From Tabrizicola fusiformis (GTDB taxonomy: Bacteria; Pseudomonadota; Alphaproteobacteria; Rhodobacterales; Rhodobacteraceae): a stretch of DNA of 64,000 bases. This document shows, in pieces, positions 53,127 to 61,938 of this stretch (within the stretch, counting starts at the first letter, position 1; every line of letters starts with the position of its first letter). Below the pieces are notes generated by a model. That model was not told the DNA's origin. It ran no database searches and worked only from the letters and a program-made list of their open reading frames with translations. The DNA is taken from assembly GCF_013328815.1 (NCBI RefSeq), contig NZ_JABUHN010000006.1, positions 124,001 to 188,000 of the forward strand, written 5' to 3'. A program made the position numbers and the translations under genes.

Positions 53127-54872
53127 TCAGCGCATTTCCTCAACCGGAGTAACGCCCAAGATACCCAAGCCCGCCGCGATCACAACGCCCGTGGCCCGCG
53201 CAAGGGTGATTTTTGCGGCAGATGTTGCTGCATTGCCCTCTTGGATGAAGCGCAGCGCCGGTTCGTCATTGCCGCGGTTCCACAGGCCGTGGAATTCCGA
53301 CGCCAATTCATAAAGGTAGAAGGCAATCCGGTGCGGCTCGTTCCCGCGCGCGGCGATCTCGACAAGACGCGGCCATTCGGCGATCTTGCGCATCATGGCC
53401 AGTTCCGCCTCATGGGTCACCCCGGTCAGATCGGCGGCCAGAAGGCTGGGATCATCACAGGCAATCCCGGCGTCCCGCGCCTTGCGCAGGATCGAATTCA
53501 CCCGCGCATTGGCGTATTGCACATAGAACACCGGATTGTCCTTCGACTGCTCCAGCACCTTGTCGAAATCGAAATCCAAGGCCACGTCATTCTTGCGCGT
53601 CAGCATAATGAAGCGGGTCACATCGGCGCCCGCCTGATCCACCACATCGCGCAGCGTCACAAAGGTTCCGGCCCGTTTCGACATCTTGAACGGCTCACCG
53701 CCCTTCCAGAGCTTCACAAGCTGGATCAGCTTGATGTCCAAGGGCACCCGCCCGCCCGACAGCGCCGAAACCGCCGCCTTCATCCGCTTGACATAGCCGC
53801 CATGATCGGCGCCGAAAATGTCGATCAGCGCATCGAAGCCGCGCCGCACCTTGTTGTAATGATAGGCGATATCGGGCGCGAAATAGGTCCAGCTTCCGTC
53901 GGATTTCATCACCGGGCGGTCCACGTCATCGCCATGCGCCGTCGAGCGGAACAGGGTCTGCACCCGCGGCTCCCAATCGTCGGGCTCCTTGCCCTTCGGC
54001 GGTTCCAGCACGCCTTCATAGATCAGATCCATGCCGCGCAGGGTCTGGATCGCGGCCTCGATCTCGCCCGTGCCATACAGCGCCTTTTCGCTGGAATAAA
54101 CATCCATCGTCACGCCAAGCTGTTTCAGATCGGCGCGGATTTCGTCCATCATCATGCCGGTGGCGAAATCGCGGATATCGGCCAGCCAGACCTCTTCGGG
54201 CTGATCCAGCAGGCTGGTGCCGTATTTCTTCTTCAGCGCCTCGCCCACCGGGATCAGGTAATCGCCCGGATACAGCCCCTCGACGATGGCCGGTTCCAGC
54301 CCGTTGGCCTCGCGGTAGCGTTCATAGGCGGAACGGGCCAGCACATTCACCTGCGCGCCGCCGTCGTTGATGTAATATTCGCGCGTCACGTTCCAGCCGG
54401 CAAAGGCCAAGAGGTTCGACAGCGCATCGCCCACCACCGCGCCGCGCACATGGCCGACATGCATCGGCCCGGTCGGATTGGCCGAAACGAATTCGACATT
54501 CACCTTCTGCCCGGCGCCCAACTCGGAGCGGCCGAAATCGGTGCCCGATTGCAGAACCGACCGCAGCACCCCATGCCAGAGCGCCGGCGCCAGCCGCAGG
54601 TTCAGAAATCCCGGCCCGGCCACATCGGCCACGGCAATGCGCGGATCGGCCATCAGCCGCGCCGCCAGCGCCTCGGCAATCGCCCGCGGCGCCAGCCCCG
54701 CAGGCTTGGCCAGCACCATGGCGGCATTGGTTGCCATGTCGCCATGCGCCGGATCGCGCGGCGGCTCGACAGAAACGGCGGTCAGGTCCAGCCCCTTGGG
54801 CAGCGCACCCTCTTCGGCAAGAGCGGCCAGAGCCTCGGTCACGGCAAGACGGATTTCGGCGAACAGGTTCAT
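53127..54872 (-). CDS. argS: Arginyl-tRNA synthetase
   Basis: Class I synthetase of 581 residues. N-terminal tRNA-binding domain ([18 protein letters not shown]), HIGH-type motif [17 protein letters not shown]-type motif [16 protein letters not shown], and anticodon-binding helical domain ending EEMR. It heads the argS-SPOR-nagZ-scpA-scpB run. ATG 54872 selected by family start. Confidence 0.96.
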   Translation of the reverse strand: MNLFAEIRLAVTEALAALAEEGALPKGLDLTAVSVEPPRDPAHGDMATNAAMVLAKPAGLAPRAIAEALAARLMADPRIAVADVAGPGFLNLRLAPALWHGVLRSVLQSGTDFGRSELGAGQKVNVEFVSANPTGPMHVGHVRGAVVGDALSNLLAFAGWNVTREYYINDGGAQVNVLARSAYERYREANGLEPAIVEGLYPGDYLIPVGEALKKKYGTSLLDQPEEVWLADIRDFATGMMMDEIRADLKQLGVTMDVYSSEKALYGTGEIEAAIQTLRGMDLIYEGVLEPPKGKEPDDWEPRVQTLFRSTAHGDDVDRPVMKSDGSWTYFAPDIAYHYNKVRRGFDALIDIFGADHGGYVKRMKAAVSALSGGRVPLDIKLIQLVKLWKGGEPFKMSKRAGTFVTLRDVVDQAGADVTRFIMLTRKNDVALDFDFDKVLEQSKDNPVFYVQYANARVNSILRKARDAGIACDDPSLLAADLTGVTHEAELAMMRKIAEWPRLVEIAARGNEPHRIAFYLYELASEFHGLWNRGNDEPALRFIQEGNAATSAAKITLARATGVVIAAGLGILGVTPVEEMR

Positions 54873-54966
54873 TTGATCACGTTTCCTCTGTTGCCCCGGC
54901 ATTGCCAGAGCCCAAGGGTCGGGTCAAGTCCGCCGCACCCGGAACGCCCCTGCCCGGCAGAGGATG

Positions 54967-54984
54967 CCTCCGGCGGGAGTATTT
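54967..54984 (+). repeat. Possible diverged copy of the family 2 repeat
   Basis: CCTCCGGCGGGAGTATTTG shares the C/G-rich head and the ATTTG core with the blocks at 2998 and 21390. Partial and weak. Confidence 0.3.
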
Positions 54985-55001
54985 GACCCGCCGCATGCGC
55001 C

Positions 55002-55493
55002 TCAGGCAAAGCGCTGGCGCAGCGCCTCGTCCACCGCGGGGGTGACGAATTTCGACACATCGCCCCCCAGCCGGGCAATTTCCTTCACCAGTTTCGAGGC
55101 GATGGCCTGCCGCCGCGCATCGGCCATCAGGAAAACCGTCTCGATCGAGGCATCCAGCGCGCGGTTCATGCCCACCATCTGGAATTCATATTCGAAATCC
55201 GCCACGGCGCGCAGGCCGCGCACGATCACCCCCGCGCCGACATCGCGGGCGCAGTCGATCAGCAGGTTTTCGAAGGGATGCACGACAATCTCGCCGCCGG
55301 TCCGGGCCACGATGGCGGCGCATTCGGCCTGAACCATGGCCACCCGCTCTTCCAGCGGGAAAAGCGGCCCCTTGTCGCGGTTGATCGCCACGCCGATCAC
55401 CAGCCGGTCCACCAGCGCCATGGCGCGCTGGATGATATCGACATGGCCCAGCGTCACCGGGTCAAAGGTTCCGGGGTAAAGACCGATGCGCAT
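55002..55493 (-). CDS. coaD: Phosphopantetheine adenylyltransferase
   Basis: Fourth step of coenzyme A synthesis: 4'-phosphopantetheine to dephospho-CoA. 163 residues: nucleotidyltransferase motif RIGLYPGTFDPVTLGHVDIIQRA, VRGLRAVADFEYEFQMVGMNRAL, and AIASKLVKEIARLGGDVSKFV. Single-gene unit. Confidence 0.96.
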   Translation of the reverse strand: MRIGLYPGTFDPVTLGHVDIIQRAMALVDRLVIGVAINRDKGPLFPLEERVAMVQAECAAIVARTGGEIVVHPFENLLIDCARDVGAGVIVRGLRAVADFEYEFQMVGMNRALDASIETVFLMADARRQAIASKLVKEIARLGGDVSKFVTPAVDEALRQRFA

Positions 55494-55577
55494 GGGCGAG
55501 GCTCCGCTGGGAATTGCGGCGCCACGCAACAATATTGCGTGGCGTCTTGCAAGGGCGAATGTGCCGCAGGGCGGCGC

Positions 55578-56012
55578 TCAGAACCCCTTGATCATGCCTT
55601 CCAGCGCGTCCTTTTCCATCGCCAGTTCGGCCAGCCGGGCCTTCACCACGTCGCCGATCGAGATCAGGCCGACCATTTCATCGCCCTCAACCACCGGGAT
55701 ATGGCGGAAACGGCCATCGGTCATCTTCTGCAACACATCGTCAGCGCGTTCTGCCCGGGTGCAGGTGACGACGCGGGCGGTCATGATGCTGTCCACCGTA
55801 TCGCTCAGGCAGGTTGGGCCGCGGCGGCCCAGTTCGCGCACCACATCGCGCTCCGACACGATCCCCGCCATGTGCTTGCCATCGGCCGACACCACCACCG
55901 CCCCGATCTTGCGCGCGGACAAGACCTCGGCCGCCTTGGCCACGGTGGTTCCTGGGGCGACCGTCACCACCCCGTCATCGGATTTCGTCTTGAGAATTTG
56001 GCTGACAAGCAT
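55578..56012 (-). CDS. Tandem CBS-domain protein
   Basis: A 144-residue stand-alone pair of CBS domains (DDGVVTVAPGTTVAKAAEVL, KIGAVVVSADGKHMAGIVSERDVVREL; then VDSIMTARVVTCTRAERADDVL, RFRHIPVVEGDEMVGLISIGDVVKARL). Expected to bind adenine nucleotides as a regulatory sensor; partner unknown. ATG at 56012 has AGGAGG upstream; the GTG two codons before is less well spaced. Confidence 0.9.
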   Translation of the reverse strand: MLVSQILKTKSDDGVVTVAPGTTVAKAAEVLSARKIGAVVVSADGKHMAGIVSERDVVRELGRRGPTCLSDTVDSIMTARVVTCTRAERADDVLQKMTDGRFRHIPVVEGDEMVGLISIGDVVKARLAELAMEKDALEGMIKGF

Positions 56013-56111
56013 GGGCACCTCCTATGTCCGTGTTTGTCCTTGTAAGCGGACACGGCAGGAAAGATTCTGTCAAGCAATGCTTTGGCTTCTTTCCATTAAT
56101 TGCCGGATGGG

Positions 56112-56999
56112 TCAGACCGGCCCCGCCTCCAGCCGTGCCATTTCGGCCCGTGCGCGGCGCACCAACTGATCGGCAAAGCGGTTCAGCCGGGCCACGCGCC
56201 CGTCATCGGCATGGCGGATCAGCCAGAAGGCCCGGGTGAGGCTGATCTCGTCGGGGATCACGCGCACAAGGTCGGGCGCGGCGGGCAGGGCAAAGTCATG
56301 CACCACCCCCACCCCCGCCCCGGCCCGCAGGAAATTGAGCTGCACCGAAACCGAGTTCGAGGTCAGCGCCGCCGCCGGGGCGCCGATTTCGGCCAGATAG
56401 TCCAGCTCCTTGTCAAAGATCATATCGGGGATATAGCCGACAAAGCGGTGCCCCCCCAGATCGGCACGGCTGGTGATCGGATGGCGTTCCAGGTAATCGC
56501 GACTGGCGGCCAGATGCAGCCGGTAATCGGTCAGCTTCTGCACCGTCAGGCGGCCCGCCTCGGGGCGGCTGACGCCGATGGCCATGTCCGCCTCGCGCCG
56601 CGACAGGTTGAAGACCCGGGGCAGCGCCACCACCTGCACCTCAAGCCCCGGATTGGCATCGCAAATCCCGGCCAGCACCTGTGGCAAGAGGTAATTGGCG
56701 CAGCCGTCCGGGGCGCCCAGCCGGATCAGCCCGGTCAGCCCCTCGGGCCCGTCCAGCGCCTCGGTCGCGCCCTCAAGCGCCGCCTCGGCGCGTTCGGCAT
56801 GGGCGATCAGCCGCCCTCCCGCCTCGGTCAGGCCGTAGCCTTGCGGGCTTTTCACAAACAGCCGCGCCGCGACCGCCTCTTCCAGCCGGGCAATGCGGCG
56901 GCCCACCGTGGCCGGGTCGATCTTGAGCCGCCGGCCGGCGCCCGACAGGCTTTCGCTGCGGGCCACCGCCAGAAAGATGCGCAGATCGTCCCAATCCAT
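56112..56999 (-). CDS. LysR-family regulator divergent to mmsA
   Basis: A 295-residue LysR protein: winged helix (MDWDDLRIFLAVARSESLSG, RRLKIDPATVGRRIARLEEAV), then a substrate-binding domain (about 90-290). The start fits a subgroup with MDWDDLRIFLAV. Its divergent arrangement with mmsA suggests regulation of valine/methylmalonate-semialdehyde catabolism, which is inference. A REP-like repeat lies in the shared region. Confidence 0.88.
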   Translation of the reverse strand: MDWDDLRIFLAVARSESLSGAGRRLKIDPATVGRRIARLEEAVAARLFVKSPQGYGLTEAGGRLIAHAERAEAALEGATEALDGPEGLTGLIRLGAPDGCANYLLPQVLAGICDANPGLEVQVVALPRVFNLSRREADMAIGVSRPEAGRLTVQKLTDYRLHLAASRDYLERHPITSRADLGGHRFVGYIPDMIFDKELDYLAEIGAPAAALTSNSVSVQLNFLRAGAGVGVVHDFALPAAPDLVRVIPDEISLTRAFWLIRHADDGRVARLNRFADQLVRRARAEMARLEAGPV

Positions 57000-57008
57000 C
57001 CGGCCCCC

Positions 57009-57033
57009 GCAGGATGGGCAATACTGCCCATCC
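57009..57033 (+). repeat. REP-like palindrome, family 1, copy D
   Basis: Arms GGATGGGCA and TGCCCATCC with loop ATAC, in the LysR/mmsA divergent promoter. Here it does not overlap a stop codon. Confidence 0.75.
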
Positions 57034-57127
57034 CCCTTTGCAAATTCGCAAAACCCTTTTGGGACATTGCCGCTTTGTCTGGCGTTTGTGCAAGGGTAAA
57101 CTGCCCCCAACCTATGAGGAGGCCCCC

Positions 57128-58627
57128 ATGAAAGAGATCGGTCACTGGATCAACGGCAAGCATGTTCCCGGCACGTCCGGCCGCTTTGCCGATGTCTTCA
57201 ACCCCGCCACCGGCGAAGTGCAGGCGCGCGTGGCGCTTGCCACCAAGGCCGAGCTGGACGCCGCCACCGCCGATGCCGCAAAGGCTCAGGTGAAATGGGG
57301 CGCCACCAACCCGCAGCGCCGCGCCCGGGTGATGATGGAGATGGTCCGCCTGATCAACCGCGACATGGACAAGCTGGCCGAAGTCCTGTCGCGCGAGCAT
57401 GGCAAGACCATTCCTGACGCCAAGGGCGACATCCAGCGCGGTCTGGAAGTGGTCGAGTTCTGCATCGGCGCGCCGCAGATGCTGAAGGGCGAGTTCACCG
57501 ACAGCGCCGGTCCGGGCATCGACATGTATTCCATGCGCCAGCCGATTGGTGTCGCGGCGGGCATCACGCCCTTCAACTTCCCCGCCATGATCCCCTTGTG
57601 GAAAATGGGCCCGGCGCTGGCCTGCGGCAATGCCTTCATCCTCAAGCCGTCCGAGCGTGACCCCTCGGTGCCGCTGATGCTGGCGGAACTCTTCCAAGAG
57701 GCGGGGCTGCCCGATGGCGTGTTGCAGGTGATCAACGGCGACAAGGATTCGGTGGACGCGATCTTGGATAACCCGATCATTTCCGGCATCGGCTTTGTCG
57801 GTTCCACCCCGATTGCAGAGTATATCTATGGCCGCGGCTGCTCGAACGGCAAGCGGGTGCAATGCTTTGGCGGCGCCAAAAACCACATGATCATCATGCC
57901 CGACGCCGACATGGATCAGGCGGCGGATGCTCTGGTGGGCGCAGGCTATGGCGCGGCGGGCGAACGCTGCATGGCGATTTCGGTGGCACTGCCGGTGGGG
58001 GAAAAGACCGCCGACCTCCTGATCGAAAAGCTGATCCCGCGGATCGAAAAGCTGAAGGTCGGCCCCTACACCGCCGGCAATGATGTGGACTACGGCCCGG
58101 TGGTGACCGCCGCAGCCAAGGCCAATATCCTGCGGCTGGTGGAAAGCGGCGTGGCACAGGGCGCGAAACTGGTGGTTGATGGCCGCAATTTCGCGCTGCA
58201 GGGCTATGAGGACGGTTTCTTCGTCGGCCCGCATCTCTTTGACCATGTGACGACCGACATGGACATCTACCGGAAAGAGATTTTCGGGCCGGTCCTGTCC
58301 ACCGTGCGCTGCAAGACCTATGAAGAGGCGCTTGGCCATGCCATGGACCACGAATACGGCAATGGCACCGCGATCTTCACCCGCGACGGCGATACGGCGC
58401 GCGATTTCGCCAACCGCGTCAACGTCGGCATGATCGGCATCAACGTGCCGATCCCGGTGCCGCTGGCCTATCACACCTTCGGCGGCTGGAAGAAATCGGC
58501 CTTTGGTGACCTGAACCAGCACGGGCCGGACGCCTTCCGCTTCTACACCCGGACCAAGACCATCACCTCGCGCTGGCCCTCGGGCATCAAGGAAGGCGCA
58601 AGCCTGAACTTCAAGCAGATGGACTGA
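57128..58627 (+). CDS. mmsA: Methylmalonate-semialdehyde dehydrogenase (CoA-acylating)
   Basis: Converts methylmalonate semialdehyde to propionyl-CoA in valine and pyrimidine/beta-alanine catabolism. 499 residues: NAD site ITPFNFPAMIPLWKMGPAL, GSTPIAEYIYGRGCSNGKRVQCFGGAKNH, catalytic Cys in GAAGERCMAISVALPVG (about 281), and EIFGPVLSTVRCKTYEEAL. The PFNFPAM motif is specific to the MMSDH clade. ATG at 57128 with GAGGAGG-like sequence upstream. It ends 49 bp before the palindrome at 58681. Confidence 0.95.
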   Translation: MKEIGHWINGKHVPGTSGRFADVFNPATGEVQARVALATKAELDAATADAAKAQVKWGATNPQRRARVMMEMVRLINRDMDKLAEVLSREHGKTIPDAKGDIQRGLEVVEFCIGAPQMLKGEFTDSAGPGIDMYSMRQPIGVAAGITPFNFPAMIPLWKMGPALACGNAFILKPSERDPSVPLMLAELFQEAGLPDGVLQVINGDKDSVDAILDNPIISGIGFVGSTPIAEYIYGRGCSNGKRVQCFGGAKNHMIIMPDADMDQAADALVGAGYGAAGERCMAISVALPVGEKTADLLIEKLIPRIEKLKVGPYTAGNDVDYGPVVTAAAKANILRLVESGVAQGAKLVVDGRNFALQGYEDGFFVGPHLFDHVTTDMDIYRKEIFGPVLSTVRCKTYEEALGHAMDHEYGNGTAIFTRDGDTARDFANRVNVGMIGINVPIPVPLAYHTFGGWKKSAFGDLNQHGPDAFRFYTRTKTITSRWPSGIKEGASLNFKQMD

Positions 58628-58680
58628 GCGCGTCCGAGCCCACTTGGCGCAGACCGATCGAACCGGACACGCATGCGTAG

Positions 58681-58698
58681 GTCGGGGTTCACCCCGAC
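58681..58698. repeat. Palindrome GTCGGGGT-TC-ACCCCGAC
   Basis: Perfect 8-bp arms after mmsA, preceded by GTAG. It stands just before the terminator at 58710 and looks like another dispersed-repeat type, but it is the only copy I see here. Confidence 0.5.
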
Positions 58699-58709
58699 TC
58701 TCCCTGAAA

Positions 58710-58737
58710 GGCCGCCCCGCTCCCGGGCGGCCTTTTT
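58710..58737 (+). terminator. mmsA intrinsic terminator
   Basis: GGCCGCCC, 7-nt loop, GGGCGGCC, then five T. Confidence 0.9.
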
Positions 58738-58774
58738 GCTTGCCCGCTTCCGGGACGCGCTCCATCCTGCGGCC

Positions 58775-59419
58775 ATGTCATGGATCACCTCCCTTGCCGC
58801 CCTGTCGCCCGCAGCGGAGCGGGTGCTGGCCGCCCTGCCCCGGCACAACCTGCCGCCGGGCAGCCCGCTGTTTCACGCGGGCGATACGGCGGTGGGGTTC
58901 GTCGTGCTGCTCTCGGGCCGGATCGAGGTGTTCCTGACCGGCCCCTCGGGGCGCGAAATCCTGCTTTATGCCGTCGAACCGGGACAGTCCTGCATCCAGT
59001 CCACCCTCGGCCTGATGGCCGGGGAACCCTATTCCGGCGAGGCGGTGACCACCGCCGCATCAGAGCTGGTGCTGATCCCGCGCGCGACCTTTCTGCGGCT
59101 GATGGAGGATGAACCGGGCTTTCGCAGCTTCGTGATGCAGGCTTTCGCGCGGCGGATGGCCGATGTCACCCGGCTGCTGGAGCGGGTGGCCTTCGGGCGG
59201 ATCGAGGCCCGGCTGGCGCAGGCGCTGCTGGAACTGGAAAACGGCGGGTTGGTGCAGGCGACGCAGGCCGAACTTGCGGCACGGATCGGCTCGGCGCGGG
59301 AAGTGATCTCGCGCCGGCTTGATGGCTTTGCCCGCGCCGGCTGGGTGGAAACCGACCGCGGCGCGGTGCGGCTGCGCGACAGGGGCGCGCTGCGGCAGCT
59401 CGCCGCAGCACTGATGTGA
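58775..59419 (+). CDS. Crp/Fnr-family transcriptional regulator
   Basis: A 214-residue regulator: cyclic-nucleotide-binding-like sensor domain (about 10-125, HAGDTAVGFVVLLSGRIEVFL, VEPGQSCIQSTLGLM), dimer helix and winged helix with VQATQAELAARIGSAREVISRRLDGF. There is no N-terminal Fnr cysteine cluster, so it is not an oxygen-sensing Fe-S Fnr; a single Cys (about residue 76) could sense redox or sulfur species. It is followed by a DUF2892 gene 75 bp on. ATG at 58775 chosen from the family start. Confidence 0.88.
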   Translation: MSWITSLAALSPAAERVLAALPRHNLPPGSPLFHAGDTAVGFVVLLSGRIEVFLTGPSGREILLYAVEPGQSCIQSTLGLMAGEPYSGEAVTTAASELVLIPRATFLRLMEDEPGFRSFVMQAFARRMADVTRLLERVAFGRIEARLAQALLELENGGLVQATQAELAARIGSAREVISRRLDGFARAGWVETDRGAVRLRDRGALRQLAAALM

Positions 59420-59429
59420 CCAGATCACA
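59415..59429. promoter_or_regulatory. Crp-type dyad TGTGA-N5-TCACA upstream of DUF2892 gene
   Basis: Overlaps the TGA stop of the Crp/Fnr gene and lies 66-80 bp upstream of the next start. Arms are perfect; spacing of 5 instead of 6 differs from E. coli CRP. Confidence 0.4.
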
Positions 59430-59494
59430 GACAGAGCGGCGGCCGGCGCCTAGACTCTCCGCCAACCGCAAGAGGGCGGCAAAAGGAGGCTGAC

Positions 59495-59704
59495 ATGCTG
59501 AAAACCAATGTGGGCGGCGCGGACCGGATTCTGCGCATCGTGGCCGGGCTGGTGCTGCTGGGCTGGTTCTTCGTCGATCAGGGCACCGGCTTCTGGCACT
59601 GGGCCAAGCTGATCGGCGTGGTGCCGCTGATGACCGGGCTTATGTCCACCTGCCCGCTTTACACCCTGCTGGGCCTGTCCACCTGCCCGATGAAGCAAAG
59701 CTGA
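59495..59704 (+). CDS. DUF2892 (YgaP-like) membrane protein
   Basis: A 69-residue protein with two helices: LKTNVGGADRILRIVAGLVL, and a second around LIGVVPLMTGLMSTCPLYTL, then GLSTCPMKQS. The GG...RI...G and CPLYTLLGxxTCP motifs define DUF2892; the two Cys-Pro pairs could take part in redox or sulfur handling. Probably regulated by the adjacent Crp/Fnr protein. AAAAGGAGG site before the ATG. Confidence 0.9.
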   Translation: MLKTNVGGADRILRIVAGLVLLGWFFVDQGTGFWHWAKLIGVVPLMTGLMSTCPLYTLLGLSTCPMKQS

Positions 59705-59728
59705 CAGGACGGGCGATGTCCTGAACCC

Positions 59729-59766
59729 GGCGGCGCGCGGCTCTGCTGGCAGAGCCGCGCGCCGCC
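59729..59766. terminator. Perfect 18-bp hairpin between convergent genes
   Basis: GGCGGCGCGCGGCTCTGC, 2-nt loop, and its exact complement. No U-tract. Longest perfect stem seen in the window. Confidence 0.6.
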
Positions 59767-59776
59767 TTGGCCCGGA

Positions 59777-61048
59777 TCAGACCACCGTCACCAGCACCTT
59801 GTCGATCCGCAAGCCGTCAAGGTCCAGCACCTCGAACCGATGGCCCGCCACGGTGAAGCTTTCGCCCAATTGCGGCAGGCGGCGCATCTGGTGCAGCACC
59901 AGACCCGCCACGGTGTCATAATCCCCGGCCAGTTCGCGCGCCAATCCCAGACGGTCGCAGAATTCATCCGCCGCCATCCAGCCCGCCACCAGCATCGAGC
60001 CATCTTCGCGGGTGACCATCGCCGGCTCTTCATCTTCGCCGGTGTCCATCGCGCCGGTGATCGCCTCAAGCACGTCTCCGCTGGTGATGATGCCTTCGAA
60101 ATGGCCGTATTCGTCATAGACGAGCGCCGTCGAATGCTCGCCCTTGCGCAGCACTTCCAGCACGTCCAGCGCATCGGTGCGGTCGCTGACCACAGGCACA
60201 TCCTGCAACAGCGCCTTCACGTCCAGCGCCTCGCGCCGCGACACGGCGTTGAAGGCATCGGCCAGCGTGATGATGCCCACCACCTCGCCCGTCTCGCGGC
60301 TTTGCACCGGAATGCGCGGGCGGCCGATCCGGCGCAGCGCCGCCACGGCTTCGGCCGAGGTCATTTCCAGATCGACCATTTCCACATCGCGGCGCGGCGT
60401 CATCAGTGCCTTGGCGCTGCGGTCGGAAAAGCGCATGACGCCGGTGATCATCTCGCGCTCTTCGGCCTCGATCACGCCGCCTTCATGGGCTTCGGTCAGG
60501 ATGGTGTGAACCTCCTCCTCGGTCACCCGGTTGCCGCCATCGTCGCGCTGGCCCAAAAGCCAGAGCAGAAGCCGCCCCGAACGGTCGAGGAGCCAGACCA
60601 GCGGCGCCCCGATCTTGGACAGGATCAGCATGGCCGGCGCCATGCGGATCGCCACGGCTTCAGGGTTTTTCAGTGCCAGTTGCTTGGGCACCAATTCCCC
60701 CACGATCAGCGAGACATAGGTCAGCACCACCACCACACCGCCCACCCCCAAGGTCGAGGCCCAATCGGCAGGCACCCCCTGCGCCGCAAGGAAGGCGGCA
60801 AAGCGCGTGCCCAGCGTGGCGCCGGAAAAGGCACCCGACAGCACGCCGACCAGCGTGATGCCGATCTGCACGGTCGAAAGGAACCGCCCCGGCTGTTCGG
60901 CCAGACGCAGCGCGGCACTGGCGCCCCGGCTCTTGCCTTCCAGCGGTTTCAGACGGGCGGGACGGGCCGAGACGATGGCCAGTTCCGACATGGCCAGCAC
61001 CCCGTTCAATCCGATCAGGGCAAGCACGATAAGGATTTCTGTCAGCAT
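59777..61048 (-). CDS. CNNM/CorB-type DUF21-CBS membrane protein
   Basis: A 423-residue membrane protein: DUF21 transmembrane domain (about 1-180, EILIVLALIGLNGVLAMSELAI, VGELVPKQLALKNPEAVAIRM), CBS pair (about 205-330; ALMTPRRDVEMVDLEM, STALVYDEYGHFEGIITSGDVLEAI) and the C-terminal transporter-associated domain. Relatives transport or sense Mg2+ and other divalent ions. Full length, in contrast to the DUF21-less relative at 36113. Confidence 0.92.
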   Translation of the reverse strand: MLTEILIVLALIGLNGVLAMSELAIVSARPARLKPLEGKSRGASAALRLAEQPGRFLSTVQIGITLVGVLSGAFSGATLGTRFAAFLAAQGVPADWASTLGVGGVVVVLTYVSLIVGELVPKQLALKNPEAVAIRMAPAMLILSKIGAPLVWLLDRSGRLLLWLLGQRDDGGNRVTEEEVHTILTEAHEGGVIEAEEREMITGVMRFSDRSAKALMTPRRDVEMVDLEMTSAEAVAALRRIGRPRIPVQSRETGEVVGIITLADAFNAVSRREALDVKALLQDVPVVSDRTDALDVLEVLRKGEHSTALVYDEYGHFEGIITSGDVLEAITGAMDTGEDEEPAMVTREDGSMLVAGWMAADEFCDRLGLARELAGDYDTVAGLVLHQMRRLPQLGESFTVAGHRFEVLDLDGLRIDKVLVTVV

Positions 61049-61101
61049 GGCCGCAAGATCGGGCCTGTGCGCGGCAATGGCAAGGGGTCAATCACCGGAA
61101 T

Positions 61102-61938
61102 TCACGCCACCTTCACGCCCTTGCGCGCGGCAAGGTCGCAGAAGAATTGCCAGGCCACCCGGCCCGACCGCGCCCCGCGCGTCGCCTGCCATTCCACGGC
61201 GCCCGCCCGCAGCTCGTCGTCGCCGACCGGAACGCCATGGGCATCGCAATAGCCGCGGATCATGGCCAGATAGGCGTCCTGATCGCAGGGATGGAACCCC
61301 AGCCACAGCCCGAAACGGTCCGAGAGCGAGACCTTTTCCTCCACCGCTTCCGAAGGGGAAATCGCGGTGGAGCGTTCATTCTCGATCATGTCGCGCGGCA
61401 TCAGATGGCGGCGGTTCGAGGTGGCGTAAAGCAGCACATTCTCCGGCCGCCCGGCAATGCCGCCATCCAGCACCGCCTTGAGGCTTTTGTAATGCTGGTC
61501 ATCATGGCTGAACGACAGGTCATCGCAGAACAGAAGGAACCTGTGCGGCGCGGCGCGCAGATGCGCCAGCAGGCGCTGCACCGAAGGCAGATCGTCGCGC
61601 GCCAGTTCCACCACCTTCAGGTCAAACCCCTCGGCCCGCACGGCGGCATGAACCGCCTTGACCAGCGAAGATTTCCCCATGCCCCGCGCGCCCCAGAGAA
61701 GCGCGTTGTTGGCCGGCAGCCCGGCGGCGAAATGGCGGGTGTTTTCCAAAAGCGTCTCACGCGCCCGGTCCACCCCCACCAAGAGGCCGATATCCACCCG
61801 GCTCACCCGCGCCACCGGCTCAAGCCGGTCGGGGGCAGTGTGCCAGGCAAAGGCTTCGGCGGTGAAGTCGGGGGCCGGGGCGGGCGCCGGAGCCAGCCGC
61901 TCCAGCGCCTCGGCGATACGGGTCAGCGCGTCAGTCAT
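61102..61938 (-). CDS. DUF815 AAA-type ATPase
   Basis: A 278-residue ATPase: Walker A in NALLWGARGMGKSSLVKAVH, Walker B FLLFCDDLSFSHDDQHYKSL, and EEKVSLSDRFGLWLGFHPCDQ. DUF815 proteins are AAA+ ATPases with unknown role. It overlaps tatC by 4 nt (61935-61938), so it is transcribed with the Tat genes; a functional link is possible but not shown. Ala/Pro-rich stretch after residue 14. Confidence 0.9.
   Translation of the reverse strand: MTDALTRIAEALERLAPAPAPAPDFTAEAFAWHTAPDRLEPVARVSRVDIGLLVGVDRARETLLENTRHFAAGLPANNALLWGARGMGKSSLVKAVHAAVRAEGFDLKVVELARDDLPSVQRLLAHLRAAPHRFLLFCDDLSFSHDDQHYKSLKAVLDGGIAGRPENVLLYATSNRRHLMPRDMIENERSTAISPSEAVEEKVSLSDRFGLWLGFHPCDQDAYLAMIRGYCDAHGVPVGDDELRAGAVEWQATRGARSGRVAWQFFCDLAARKGVKVA

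Noticed and set aside
53094-54986. 630-codon plus-strand frame opposite argS
   Set aside because: Shadow frame; argS motifs are on the other strand.
56852-58765. 637-codon minus-strand frame opposite mmsA
   Set aside because: Shadow frame; mmsA on the plus strand has all family motifs.
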